Notes: generated by a model not told the origin, from the sequence alone. Positions 32,382-42,486 are shown, numbered from the stretch's first letter. The stretch is 64,000 bases of DNA from Gammaproteobacteria bacterium (GCA_005878095.1 VBNH01000059.1:1-64000), one strand, 5' to 3'. Numbers and translations: made by a program.

Positions 32382-33232
32382 TGCCCGAGCTGCCCGCCGA
32401 TCTCGCTACCCAGGTCGACGCGGCGCTGCGCGAGGACATCGGCAGCGGCGACGTGACCGCCGCGCTCGTGCCCGCCGGCCAGCGTGTGCGCGGCAGCGTC
32501 GTCACGCGCGAGGCGGCGATCCTCTGCGGGCGCGCCTGGGCGGAGGAAACCTTCCGGCGCCTGGACCCGCAGGTGCGCCTCAGCTGGCATGCCGCCGACG
32601 GCGAACGCCTCGGCGCCAACCAGGTGATCTGCGAGATCGAGGGTCCGGCGCGCGCGGTGCTCACCGGCGAGCGTACCGCGCTCAACTTCCTGCAGCTGCT
32701 GTCGGGGACCGCGACCGCCACGCGCCGCCTGGTGGACGCGGTCGCGGGCACGCCCTGCCGCATCCTCGACACCCGCAAGACCCTGCCCGGACTGCGCACG
32801 GCGCAGAAGTACGCCGTGCGCTGCGGCGGCGGCGACAATCACCGCATGGGGCTGTACGACCGCGTGCTCATCAAGGAAAACCATATCGCGGCGGCCGGCT
32901 CGCTCACGGCTGCGATCGAGGCGGCGCGCCGCAGCGCTCCGGAACTCACCGTGGAAGTGGAAGTCGAATCCCCGGCCGAGTTCGAGGAGGCCCTCGGCGC
33001 CCACCCGGACATCATCATGCTGGATGACTTCAGCCTGGCCGGTCTGCAGGCCGCGGTGAAGCTCAACCAGGCGCGCGGCCGGCCGGTGAAACTCGAGGCC
33101 TCGGGCAGCGTCTCGCCGGAGACGGTGGGCGCGATCGCCGCGACCGGTGTGGACTATATTTCGGTGGGCGCGCTCACCAAGCACGTGCGCGCGGTCGATC
33201 TGTCGATGCGGCTGGAGTTCACGGGTGGCTGA
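32381..33232 (+). CDS. nadC: Nicotinate-nucleotide pyrophosphorylase (carboxylating)
   Basis: LREDIGSGDVTAALVP, ILDTRKTLPGLRTAQKYAVRCGGGDNHRMGLYDRVLIKENH; GTG start. Confidence 0.96.
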   Translation: MPELPADLATQVDAALREDIGSGDVTAALVPAGQRVRGSVVTREAAILCGRAWAEETFRRLDPQVRLSWHAADGERLGANQVICEIEGPARAVLTGERTALNFLQLLSGTATATRRLVDAVAGTPCRILDTRKTLPGLRTAQKYAVRCGGGDNHRMGLYDRVLIKENHIAAAGSLTAAIEAARRSAPELTVEVEVESPAEFEEALGAHPDIIMLDDFSLAGLQAAVKLNQARGRPVKLEASGSVSPETVGAIAATGVDYISVGALTKHVRAVDLSMRLEFTGG

Positions 33233-33250
33233 ACCGATGAGAATGGATCC

Positions 33251-33802
33251 TTGATCACGCGACTGTGTCCGCTGCGAGCGGCGCCGCCGGCGACGCTCAT
33301 GGGACTTGCCGCGCTGGCACACGCCCAGGCCCTCGCCCCGCCCGAGGTTCCCGAGGCGATCAAAGCCCCGGCCGGCGAGAATGTCGTGTTCCGGGCGCAC
33401 GCGACGGGCGCGCAGATCTACGTCTGCGGGCGAGGCGCCGATGGCAAATCGCAGTGGACCCTCAAGGCCCCCGATGCCGAGCTGCGCGATGACCAAGGAG
33501 CCCTGCTCGGCCATCACTCGGCCGGTCCCTCCTGGCGACACAACGATGGGAGCGAGGTCACCGGCAAGGCCGTGGCGCGCAGCGAATCACCCGACGCGGA
33601 CTCCATCCCGTGGCTGCTGGTGAGCGCCACCGGTCATGCTGGCCGCGGCGTACTCGCCCGTGTCACGAGCATTCAGCGAATCAATACCCTGGGTGGACAG
33701 CCACCGCCCGCCGCGACTTGCGACCCCGCGAGGCACAAGGGGAAGGAGGCCAGGGTCCCTTACCGCGCCGATTATTATTTCTACGTGCCGGCCGGCACCT
33801 GA
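33251..33802 (+). CDS. DUF3455-type secreted protein
   Basis: GAQIYVCGRGADGKSQWTLKAPDAELRDDQGALLGHHSAGPSW. Confidence 0.78.
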   Translation: MITRLCPLRAAPPATLMGLAALAHAQALAPPEVPEAIKAPAGENVVFRAHATGAQIYVCGRGADGKSQWTLKAPDAELRDDQGALLGHHSAGPSWRHNDGSEVTGKAVARSESPDADSIPWLLVSATGHAGRGVLARVTSIQRINTLGGQPPPAATCDPARHKGKEARVPYRADYYFYVPAGT

Positions 33803-33831
33803 TCAGTTGTGGTCGTTGCCGGCGGCGATTG

Positions 33832-34398
33832 ATGCGAAGCCACGACAAACTGGCAGGCTCATCAGGCGCGAAGCAGGGGCTCATCGTCAGAGACGCCACG
33901 ACGCCGGACATGACGGCGGTGCAGACGATCTACGCACACCATGTGCTTCATGGGTTGGCTACCTTCGAAGAGGTGCCGCCGTCCGTCGAGGAATTGCTGG
34001 AGCGCAGAGCCTCGGTGCTCGGCTCAGGGCTGCCCTACCTGGTCGCCGAGATCGACGGCAGGCTGGTGGGTTACAGCTACGCGACGGGCTATCGGCCACG
34101 CGCCGCGTACCGCTATACGGTCGAGGATTCCGTCTATGTTACCGCCGGGCGCTGCGGACAGGGCATCGGCAGCGCCCTGCTCGCGGCGCTCATCGCCCGC
34201 TGTGAGGCCGGCCCGTGGCGGCAAATGCTGGCCGTGATCGGTGACAGCGGCAATGCCGCGTCCATCGCGCTGCACCGTCGCCTGGGTTTCCAACCGGTCG
34301 GTACCCTGGCATCCGTCGGGTTCAAGCTCGGCCGCTGGGTGGACTCGGTACTGATGCAGCGATCACTGGGTCCCGGCGACTTGAGTCCACCGAGTTGA
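33832..34398 (+). CDS. GNAT family N-acetyltransferase (phosphinothricin acetyltransferase-like)
   Basis: IVRDATTPDMTAVQTIYAHHVLHGLATFEEVPPS...GQGIGSALLAALIARCE. Confidence 0.88.
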   Translation: MRSHDKLAGSSGAKQGLIVRDATTPDMTAVQTIYAHHVLHGLATFEEVPPSVEELLERRASVLGSGLPYLVAEIDGRLVGYSYATGYRPRAAYRYTVEDSVYVTAGRCGQGIGSALLAALIARCEAGPWRQMLAVIGDSGNAASIALHRRLGFQPVGTLASVGFKLGRWVDSVLMQRSLGPGDLSPPS

Positions 34399-34426
34399 CC
34401 GCCCGGCGGCGCGCGCCGCGGCGCCC

Positions 34427-37105
34427 TCAGGCGACCGCGGACTTCACCACGCGCTGCGGCTGCGCCACACCGTAGCCCTGCGCGTAGTCGACGCCGAGAC
34501 TGGTGAGCATCTGGATGATCTCGGCGTTCTCGGCGAACTCGGCGATGGTCTGCTTGCCGGTGAGGTGCCCGATCTCGTTGATCGAACGCACCATCTCGCG
34601 GTCGATCGGATCGCGCAGTATCTCGCGCACGAAGCTGCCGTCGATCTTGAGGTAATCGACCGGGAAGTGCTTGAGGTAACCGAACGAGGACAGTCCGGTG
34701 CCGAAGTCATCGAGCGCGAACTTGCAGCCGAGCTCCTTGAGCGCCTGGATGAAGCGGTTCGCCTGCGAGAAGCTCGCCACCGCCGCGGTCTCGGTGATCT
34801 CGAAGCAGATCTTCGAGCCGTCGAGCCCGCTGCGATGGAACTGGTCGATGACGAACGGCAGGAACTTGTCATCCCCCAGGCTCTGCCCGGAGAGATTGAT
34901 GGAGCACTGAAAGAGCTTCTCGCGCTCATCGGCCTCGGACACCAGCCAGCGGAACGCGTTCTCGATCACCCAGCGATCGATCGCCGGGGTGATGCCGTAG
35001 CGCTCGGCCGCGGCGATGAAGTCGTTGGGGGCGACGATGCGCCCGCCCTCGTCCTTCAGGCGCAGCAGCAGCTCGTAGTGCGCGCCGACCTCGACCCGCT
35101 GCAGCGGCTGGATCGCCATGCGGAACAGCTCGAAGCGCCCCTCCTCGAGCGCCGCGTTGATGCGCGCCGCCCACTGCATCTCGCGCCGCCGGCGCATGAG
35201 CTCGATGTCGTTCTCCGCGAAGCTGTGGACGCGATTGCGACCGCCCTCCTTGGCGGCGCCGCAGGCGCTGTCGGCCGCCGACAGGATCGAGGCGACATCC
35301 TCGTTGTCCGCGGTGATCGGCACGACACCGATGCTGGCGCCCAGGCGAAACACCCGGTCCTCCCAGGTGAAGCGGAAGTTGCGCACGCCCTCGCGCAGGG
35401 TCTCCGCGGTGCGCATCGCCTCGTCGAGCGAGCAGCTCTCCAGCAGGATCCCGAACTCATCCCCGCCCAGGCGCGACAGGGTGTCACGCCAGCGGACCTT
35501 GGACTTCAAGAGCGCCCCCACCTGGCCGAGCAGCGCATCGCCGGCGCTGTGACCGCAGGTATCGTTGACGATCTTGAACTGATCGATGTCGAGATAGCAC
35601 AGCGCGTAGGAGGCCTCGCGCGCCTTGGCGCTCTTCAGCGCCCGCTCCAGGCGGCTCTCGAACTCGCGCCGATTCACGAGCCCGGTGAGCAGGTCGTGGC
35701 TCGCGTGGTACGAGAGACGGCGGTTGAGCTCGCGCGACTCGGAGACGTCGTGGAACACCAGCACGCCCCCGGCCACGTGCCCCGAACCGTCGCGGATCGG
35801 CGCGGCGGTGCTCTCGACGTACAGCTCGTTGCCATCGCGCCGGATGAGCAGCATCGGCCGCACTGACTTGATGGGCCGCATGCGGCGCACCGAAACGCTC
35901 AGCGGGTTCTCGAGCGGCTCGCAGGTCTCCTCGTGGAAGGCACGGAAGATCTCTTCCACCGGCCGGCCCATCGCATCCTCGAGACGCCAACCGGTCAGCT
36001 CCTCGGCCACCGGGTTGATGTAGTCGATGGTCGAGTTGGCATCGGTGGTGATGACGCCGTCGCCGATCGACTGCAGCGTGATCTGCGCGCTCTCCTTCTC
36101 GCGGAACAGCGCCTCCTCGTAGAGCTTGCGCTCCGTGATGTCGAATTCCACGCCCACCAGGCGCAGCAGGCGCCCGTGCTTGTCGACGCGCGCGGTGGCG
36201 CGGCTGATGACCCAGCGCCATTCGCCGTTGCGGTGGCGCATGCGATGGGTGCTTTCGAAGATCGACGTCTTGCCGGCGACGTGGTCGCGGATCGCGGTCT
36301 GTACGCGCGACAGATCGTCCGGGTGCACGAGCGCGCGCCAGTCCGGCGCGCCGCGCATGTCGTCGTCGCCGTAACCGAGCATCGCCTTCCAGCGCGGCGA
36401 GAAATACACCTCGTTGCTTTCGACGTCAAAGTCCCACATGCCGTCGTTGGCCGCGGCCTGAAACAGATTGGTGCGCTCCTCGAGCTTGGCGAGGCGCGCC
36501 TCGGTACGGATACGCTCGAGGCCCGTGGCGAGGCTCGTGCCGACGAGCTTCATCAGCAGCTGCACGTTCACGTCCCACGCGCCGCGCGGCATGGCGTGCG
36601 CGAGCCCGAGGAAACCGGCCGGCTTGCCCTGCACTCGCAGCGCCACGAGCAGCGCCGAGCCGATGTGCAGCTCGGCGAATTTGGCCGCCTCGAGCGCCTG
36701 CTCCTTGCGCGGTGCGCTGCTGTCGCGCAGCTCCGAGAGGCGCAGATTCTCGAGCCGCCCTTTCAGCCAGGGAAACGCTTCCAGTCCCGACCCGGTCAGG
36801 CCCTCGGGACGGCACTGGGCAAAGGCGCTGCGCGCCAACTGCACATCGGCGATGGTCGAGTCCTCGGTATTGAGGGCGGCGAGGAAGGCGCAATCGGACC
36901 CGGTGGCGCCGCGCAGCAACTCGAGGTTGCGGCGCACGCACTCGTCCACCGAGTCCCGCTGCATGTTCTGGAAGTCCACCGCGATCTTGGTACAGACGAC
37001 GTCGATGCCCAGAACGGGCTTGGGGACACGGCCGGTCCAGGCATCGGCCGACAGAATGTCCGAAGCGGTGTAGTCCGCCGGCTTATCCGGCGGCGGAGTG
37101 CTCAT
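34427..37105 (-). CDS. Multidomain GAF-PAS-PAS-GGDEF-EAL signalling protein
   Basis: SRLGGDEFGILLE (GGDEF), HYELLLRLKDEGG / ALDDFGTGLSSFGYLKHFPVDYLKIDGSFV (EAL), PAS motifs. Confidence 0.94.
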   Translation of the reverse strand: MSTPPPDKPADYTASDILSADAWTGRVPKPVLGIDVVCTKIAVDFQNMQRDSVDECVRRNLELLRGATGSDCAFLAALNTEDSTIADVQLARSAFAQCRPEGLTGSGLEAFPWLKGRLENLRLSELRDSSAPRKEQALEAAKFAELHIGSALLVALRVQGKPAGFLGLAHAMPRGAWDVNVQLLMKLVGTSLATGLERIRTEARLAKLEERTNLFQAAANDGMWDFDVESNEVYFSPRWKAMLGYGDDDMRGAPDWRALVHPDDLSRVQTAIRDHVAGKTSIFESTHRMRHRNGEWRWVISRATARVDKHGRLLRLVGVEFDITERKLYEEALFREKESAQITLQSIGDGVITTDANSTIDYINPVAEELTGWRLEDAMGRPVEEIFRAFHEETCEPLENPLSVSVRRMRPIKSVRPMLLIRRDGNELYVESTAAPIRDGSGHVAGGVLVFHDVSESRELNRRLSYHASHDLLTGLVNRREFESRLERALKSAKAREASYALCYLDIDQFKIVNDTCGHSAGDALLGQVGALLKSKVRWRDTLSRLGGDEFGILLESCSLDEAMRTAETLREGVRNFRFTWEDRVFRLGASIGVVPITADNEDVASILSAADSACGAAKEGGRNRVHSFAENDIELMRRRREMQWAARINAALEEGRFELFRMAIQPLQRVEVGAHYELLLRLKDEGGRIVAPNDFIAAAERYGITPAIDRWVIENAFRWLVSEADEREKLFQCSINLSGQSLGDDKFLPFVIDQFHRSGLDGSKICFEITETAAVASFSQANRFIQALKELGCKFALDDFGTGLSSFGYLKHFPVDYLKIDGSFVREILRDPIDREMVRSINEIGHLTGKQTIAEFAENAEIIQMLTSLGVDYAQGYGVAQPQRVVKSAVA

Positions 37106-37341
37106 TAACCGTGGCCTCCCGTAACCAACCGGGCGCAGCGTAACCGTTTGCACCGCCCCGGACACGACGCCCCGTCACGGAGTGGAGGATTCGCAACAGC
37201 TATTTTCCAACTGGTTGCGAAGAATTCTCGCACACTGAGTCAGGAACACAAGCTAACGCACTGTTCGGTCAGGCTTTGGGCATTTAACAGAATCCCTCCC
37301 GGTCCGCGTGCCAGCACGTGCCCTCGCGCCGCGGACGCGCA

Positions 37342-38085
37342 TCAGTCGCGGCACAAGGCGGCGCGCGCCACGCCGTAGAGGCGCTTGAGTTCCTGTTCCA
37401 TCTGCGATTGCAGTCGTGCGAGCGAGGGCGGGTCGGTGACCCGCGGCACATAACAGGGCGGCCCGATGGCGATCGCGATGCGCGAAAAAGGCGTCGGGAT
37501 CACGAACTTGTCCCACTTGATCAGCCACGCGCGCGAGGCGGCATACGACATCGGCAGGATCGGCCGGCCCGACATCTGCGCCAGCAGCAGTGCGCCGGGC
37601 TTGAATCTGAAGCGCGGCCCGCGCGGCCCGTCGGGAGTGATGACGGGCGAGACGTTGTCCCTGACGAGCGCCTGGTAATAATCGCGCAGCGCCCGCGCGC
37701 CGGTGTGGGTCGAGGAACCGCGGATCACCGCGCCGCCGAAGCGCCGCACCATCATCGCACCGAGCTCCCCATCCACCGACGGACTGATGAGCCAGCCCGC
37801 CGTGAGTCCGCGCGCGCGCTGCTCGACCAGGAACTTGCCGCAATACAGCTGGTGCTGGTGCCAGTAGCACGGCACCAGGGAGGGCGCCCGCGCCAGCGCC
37901 TCGTCCAGGTGAGCCACCCCTTCCACACGCGTCACGCGGCAGGTGAGCCACCAGGCGCGGATGATGGCCAGTCCCAGCGGCACCGCCAGCCGGTACAGCC
38001 AGCGCCGTGCCGGCGTCATCCGCCGCCCCGAGCGTGTCGTGGTGCGGTAAAGCGTGTTGCGCAGTCCGCCGTCATCGCCGCTCAT
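37342..38085 (-). CDS. Lysophospholipid acyltransferase family protein (DUF374-type)
   Basis: PCYWHQHQLYCGKFLVEQRARGLTAGWLISPSVDGELGAMMVRRFGG...VITPDGPRGPRFRFKPGALLLAQMSG. Confidence 0.88.
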   Translation of the reverse strand: MSGDDGGLRNTLYRTTTRSGRRMTPARRWLYRLAVPLGLAIIRAWWLTCRVTRVEGVAHLDEALARAPSLVPCYWHQHQLYCGKFLVEQRARGLTAGWLISPSVDGELGAMMVRRFGGAVIRGSSTHTGARALRDYYQALVRDNVSPVITPDGPRGPRFRFKPGALLLAQMSGRPILPMSYAASRAWLIKWDKFVIPTPFSRIAIAIGPPCYVPRVTDPPSLARLQSQMEQELKRLYGVARAALCRD

Positions 38086-38714
38086 CGGGCGAACAGCTCC
38101 TCGAGCGACAGCGTGCGCACGGTGAGTTCGGGCATCGCGAAGCTGGTCATCACACAGGCAGCCGCTCCCGGAAACACCCCGAGTGCGTGCGCATACCACA
38201 GCTCCCCGCGGCAGCGGGCATGCCCGGGACTCAGGCACACCTCGCGCCATGCCCCGATCCCGGCGCCGCAGGCCTTGAGCGCCGCCTCGCGCGCCACAAA
38301 GTCGGCGATGCGCTCCCCGCTCCCCATCTCGACATCGAAGCCGACGCGACCGGCCCTCACCGCGGCGCAGCCCGCCCAGGGACCTGCGTGCGCAATGCTG
38401 AAGTCGGGCCCGAGGTCCCGCCGCTCGTTGCTAAGCGCCGCACGCGCGGCGCCGCCGTGCGCGAGTCCGGGTTTCGCACCTTGCGCAAACACCATCTCCC
38501 CGGGAGCGACCGCGCGTCCGGTGAGCGCACTGAGGGCGCGCAGCGCGAGCGCGATGCCGGCGAGACTCGCGCGCGCCCCGGGACTGTCCGCGCCGGTCGC
38601 GAGGCGCTTGGCGTACGGCAGACGCGCGGCGAGCGCGCGGGCCGCATCCCGCGGCCACTCACCGCGCAGGTCGGTGTGATATAAGATTAAGGTTTGGCTT
38701 TCAACAGCTTGCAT
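38082..38714 (-). CDS. 4'-phosphopantetheinyl transferase family protein
   Basis: FSIAHAGPWAGCAAVRAGRVGFDVEMGSGERIADFVAREAALKACGAGI; ATGA overlap with the acyltransferase. Confidence 0.8.
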   Translation of the reverse strand: MQAVESQTLILYHTDLRGEWPRDAARALAARLPYAKRLATGADSPGARASLAGIALALRALSALTGRAVAPGEMVFAQGAKPGLAHGGAARAALSNERRDLGPDFSIAHAGPWAGCAAVRAGRVGFDVEMGSGERIADFVAREAALKACGAGIGAWREVCLSPGHARCRGELWYAHALGVFPGAAACVMTSFAMPELTVRTLSLEELFAR

Positions 38715-40023
38715 GACCGCCGCCGCATCTGCGCAGACCCAACCCCCCGAGGCTGAGCTGCAGTTCGACATCGGCTCCACGGATGACTCCCTGGAGCGCA
38801 TGATCGAGCTGTTCACCCGTCTGGGAGACATATATCGCGTGTTCGTGCCGGCACGCGGATCTTATACCTATGTCATTCACCACCCCGATGACGTCAAGCG
38901 GGTGCTGGTTACCAATCATCGCAACTACACCAAGGGCCTCGGCCTCGATCGCGTCAGGATCCTCCTCGGCAAGGGCATCATGACGAGCGAGGGCGAGCTG
39001 TGGAAGCGCCAGCGCTACATGATGCAGCCGCTCTTCCACCGCCGCGTCCTCGGCGGGTTCGCGGGCATCATCGCGGCGGCGAACGACCGCTTCATCGCCC
39101 GCTGGCAGGCGCTCGCGCAGCGCGGCGAGCCCGTGAACCTGACTGACGAGATGAGCGAGCTCACGCTCGAGATCGTATTGCGTTCGATCTTCGGAGGCGA
39201 CCTGGACCGCCTGACTCAGCAGCTCGGCGGCAACCCCTTCGAGGTGGTCACGAAGGAACAGTCGCGCGATCTGCAGTTCGCGTACCGGTTTCGCTCGCTC
39301 ACCAAGATCGTAGCGCAGCTCATCGCGCAGCGGCGCGCCGGGCAGGAGGAGCGCTTCGACTACCTCGCGATGCTCATGAGCGCGCGCGACAAGGAGAGCG
39401 GCGCCCCCATGGGCGAGCGTGAGCTCATCGACGAGGTCATGACGCTCATCGTCGCCGGCCATGAGACCACCGCCAGCGGGCTCAACTGGACCTGGTACCT
39501 GCTTTCCCAACACCCTGGGGTGGAAGCGCGGCTGCATGCGGAGATCGACGCGGCATCCGCCATGCCGGCGCCCGGCCTGGCGCAGCTGGAAGCGCTCAAC
39601 TACACGCACCAGGTCGTCAACGAGGCACTGCGCCTGTATCCGCCGGGATGGCTGCTGTCGCGCCGTACGATCGAGGCGGACGTGCTCGGCGGTTATCCGG
39701 TGCCGCCGGGCACCAACGTGCTGCTGCCGCTGTACCTGCTGCATCGTCACCCGCGCTTCTGGAAGGACCCGGAAGCTTTCTGGCCCGAGCGTTTCGCCCC
39801 CGCGCGCGAGGCCGAGCGTCCGCGCTTCGCCTACATGCCCTTCGCCGCGGGCCCCCGCCATTGCATCGGCGAAACCTTCGCGCTCTACGAGATGCTCATG
39901 CACCTGTACAAGGTCGCGCGCCACTATCGCCTCAGCTACGTGCCCGACAGGCCCGTCGAGCTCGAGGCGCAGATCAACCTGCGCACCCGCTATCCGCTGC
40001 ACATGAGGCTGGAACGGCGCTGA
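38713..40023 (+). CDS. Cytochrome P450
   Basis: I-helix VAGHETTASG, ExxR in NEALRLYPPGW, heme loop FAAGPRHCIGETFA. Confidence 0.97.
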   Translation: MTAAASAQTQPPEAELQFDIGSTDDSLERMIELFTRLGDIYRVFVPARGSYTYVIHHPDDVKRVLVTNHRNYTKGLGLDRVRILLGKGIMTSEGELWKRQRYMMQPLFHRRVLGGFAGIIAAANDRFIARWQALAQRGEPVNLTDEMSELTLEIVLRSIFGGDLDRLTQQLGGNPFEVVTKEQSRDLQFAYRFRSLTKIVAQLIAQRRAGQEERFDYLAMLMSARDKESGAPMGERELIDEVMTLIVAGHETTASGLNWTWYLLSQHPGVEARLHAEIDAASAMPAPGLAQLEALNYTHQVVNEALRLYPPGWLLSRRTIEADVLGGYPVPPGTNVLLPLYLLHRHPRFWKDPEAFWPERFAPAREAERPRFAYMPFAAGPRHCIGETFALYEMLMHLYKVARHYRLSYVPDRPVELEAQINLRTRYPLHMRLERR

Positions 40024-41984
40024 TGTCCACAGCCACGACGCTCACGGAAGTCATCGAGGGCAACCGCGCCTTCCCGCGCAGCATCACCTATCACGCGGGC
40101 GAGGACGACGCGCGCGAGGTGTCGTTCGGCGAGCTGTACGAGCGCTCGCTCGGAATCCTGTACCACCTGCAGCGTCTCGGCGCGCGCCGCGGCGACACCC
40201 TGATCCTGTTCCTGGCCGACAACGAGCAGTTCATCGACGTGTTCTGGGCCGCAATCCTCGGCGGCATCGTGCCCGTGCCAGTGGCGCTGGGCATCAGCGA
40301 CGAGCACCGCCTGAAGCTGCTGCGCATCGCGCGCCGGCTCGGCAAGCCCTTCCTGTACACCGAGCGCCGCGCGCTCGAGCGCATCGGCACCTTCGCGGCG
40401 CAGGCCGGCGAGAGTGCGGTGTTCGAAGGACTGCGGACGCGAGCTTTCCTGGTGGACGACCTGGACGACATCTCGCGCGCCGGCAGCGTGCAGCGCGCGC
40501 TCCCCGGCGACACCGCCTTCATTCAGTTCTCCTCCGGCTCCACCAGCGAGCCCAAGGGCGTGGTGCTCACGCACGGCAACATCATCGCCAACTGGCGTGG
40601 TGCGACCGAAGCCGCGGGCTTCAACGAGCACGACGTGAGTCTGTCGTGGATGCCGCTTACCCACGACATGGGCCTCATCGGTTTGCATCTGGTTATGTTC
40701 GCCAACCGGGTGCACACGCACCTCATGCCCACGGAGCTGTTCATCCGCCGGCCGCTGCTGTGGCTCACACTCGCATCGAGGGTGCGCGCCACGATCCTGT
40801 GCTCGCCGAACTTCGGTTACAAACACTATCTGAAGGTGCTGGGGGAGCGCGCGGTGGAGGGAATGGACCTGTCCGCCGTGCGGTTCGTCTTCAACGGCGC
40901 CGAACCGATCTCGGTCGAGTTGTGCGATGAGTTTCTCACCAGGCTCGCGCCTGCGAAGCTCAAGCGCAACGCCATGTACCCCGTGTATGGGCTGGCGGAA
41001 GCCTCGCTGGCGGTGAGTTTCCCGCCGGTGGGTGCGCCGCTGCGGACCATCACGCTCAACCGGCACCGCATGAACGCCGGCGACCCGGTCGAGCTGGTGG
41101 ATGCGGCCGACCGCGACGCGGTGCGACTCGTCTCCGAAGGACGGGCTATCCCCTATTGCCGCGTGCGCATCGCGGACGATGAGGACCGCGAGCTGCCCGA
41201 GGAGCACATCGGCCACGTGCACATGACGGGGGACAACGTCACGCGCGGCTACTACGAGGACCCCGAGGCCAACGCCGCCGCGTTCACCGCCGACGGCTGG
41301 CTGCGTACCGGTGACCTCGGCCTGATCCACGACGGGGAGCTGTACGTTTCCGGCCGCGCGAAAGAGATCATCTTCGTGAACGGCCAGAACTACTATCCGC
41401 ACGATCTCGAGGCCATCGCGCAGCGCGCCCCGGGGCTGGAGCTCGGCAAGGTGGTCGCCGCCGGTGCACGGGCGCGCGGCGCAGAGATCGAGGAGCTCGT
41501 GGTGTTCGTGCTTCACCGCGGCGGCCTGCCGGAGTTCCTGCCGGTGGCGACTGAGGTCGCGCGCCTCATCAACGAGCAGACCGGGCTCGAGGTGGCGCAG
41601 GTGGTGCCGGTCAAGCGCATCCCCAAGACCACGAGCGGCAAGATCCAGCGCCACCTCCTCGAGGAGGGCTACGCCGACGGGGAGTTCGACGCGGACCTGA
41701 GGGAGCTTGCGGCGCTGCGGGCCGCGCAGCGGGGGCCGGAGTCGGGCACGCGCACCGAGATCGAGCAGAAGCTCAAGACCATCTGCGATGCGGCGCTGCA
41801 CGGCAAGCGCGTGGACGTCCACGACAATCTGTTCGAGATCGGCGCGAGCTCGCTGAAGCTCATCGAAATCCACGAGCAGATCGACCGCGAGTACCCCGGG
41901 CAGGTGGATCTGACCGAGCTGTTCGACTTCCCGACCATCGCCGAGCTCGCGCAGCACCTGCAGGGCAAGCTCGCGCAGGCCTGA
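40023..41984 (+). CDS. Fatty acyl-AMP ligase (FAAL)-like protein with C-terminal phosphopantetheine carrier domain
   Basis: FIQFSSGSTSEPKGVVLTHGN, SWMPLTHDMGLIG, GRAKEIIFVNGQNYYPHDLE; carrier DNLFEIGASSLKLIEIHEQI (GASS codons at 41841..41852); TGATG overlap with P450. Confidence 0.92.
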   Translation: MSTATTLTEVIEGNRAFPRSITYHAGEDDAREVSFGELYERSLGILYHLQRLGARRGDTLILFLADNEQFIDVFWAAILGGIVPVPVALGISDEHRLKLLRIARRLGKPFLYTERRALERIGTFAAQAGESAVFEGLRTRAFLVDDLDDISRAGSVQRALPGDTAFIQFSSGSTSEPKGVVLTHGNIIANWRGATEAAGFNEHDVSLSWMPLTHDMGLIGLHLVMFANRVHTHLMPTELFIRRPLLWLTLASRVRATILCSPNFGYKHYLKVLGERAVEGMDLSAVRFVFNGAEPISVELCDEFLTRLAPAKLKRNAMYPVYGLAEASLAVSFPPVGAPLRTITLNRHRMNAGDPVELVDAADRDAVRLVSEGRAIPYCRVRIADDEDRELPEEHIGHVHMTGDNVTRGYYEDPEANAAAFTADGWLRTGDLGLIHDGELYVSGRAKEIIFVNGQNYYPHDLEAIAQRAPGLELGKVVAAGARARGAEIEELVVFVLHRGGLPEFLPVATEVARLINEQTGLEVAQVVPVKRIPKTTSGKIQRHLLEEGYADGEFDADLRELAALRAAQRGPESGTRTEIEQKLKTICDAALHGKRVDVHDNLFEIGASSLKLIEIHEQIDREYPGQVDLTELFDFPTIAELAQHLQGKLAQA

Positions 41985-42051
41985 AGCGAGACACGGCCCG
42001 TGGCGGCAAAATTCGCAAGCTGGGGCCGTTTTGTGCCTATAATGCTTCGAT

Positions 42052-42486
42052 ATGGAGCTTAGTGCCCCATTGGACGCCGCCAGCGCCAGCCAGCGCTGTG
42101 AGGGGCGGCTGTCCGATTGCGGAATCCGCCCGACCGCCCAGCGCGTGCGCATCGCCACGCTGCTCCTGTCAGCGCCCCAGCACCTCTCCGCGGAACAGAT
42201 CCTGGCGAGCCTGCGTGCAGCGGGGGCGCGCGTGTCCAAGGCCACGGTGTACAACACGCTGAACCTGTTCGCCGCGCATGGCCTCATTCGCCAGCTGTCG
42301 GTGGACGGCTCGCGCGCCTGGTTCGACTCCAATGTCGAACCGCACTATCACTTTCACGACCTCGAGAGCGGCGCCCTGATCGATGTTCCCGTTCCGGCCG
42401 TGGCGTTCAGCCACCTGCCTGCGCCACCGCCGGGAACCGAGGTGGCCGGGATCGATCTGGTCATTAGACTGCGCAAAAAAATGTAG
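42052..42486 (+). CDS. Fur-family transcriptional regulator (Irr-like C-terminus)
   Basis: GIRPTAQRVRIATLLLSAPQHLSAEQILASLRAAGARVSKATVYNTLNLFAAHGLIRQL; PHYHFHDLESGALIDVP. Confidence 0.88.
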   Translation: MELSAPLDAASASQRCEGRLSDCGIRPTAQRVRIATLLLSAPQHLSAEQILASLRAAGARVSKATVYNTLNLFAAHGLIRQLSVDGSRAWFDSNVEPHYHFHDLESGALIDVPVPAVAFSHLPAPPPGTEVAGIDLVIRLRKKM

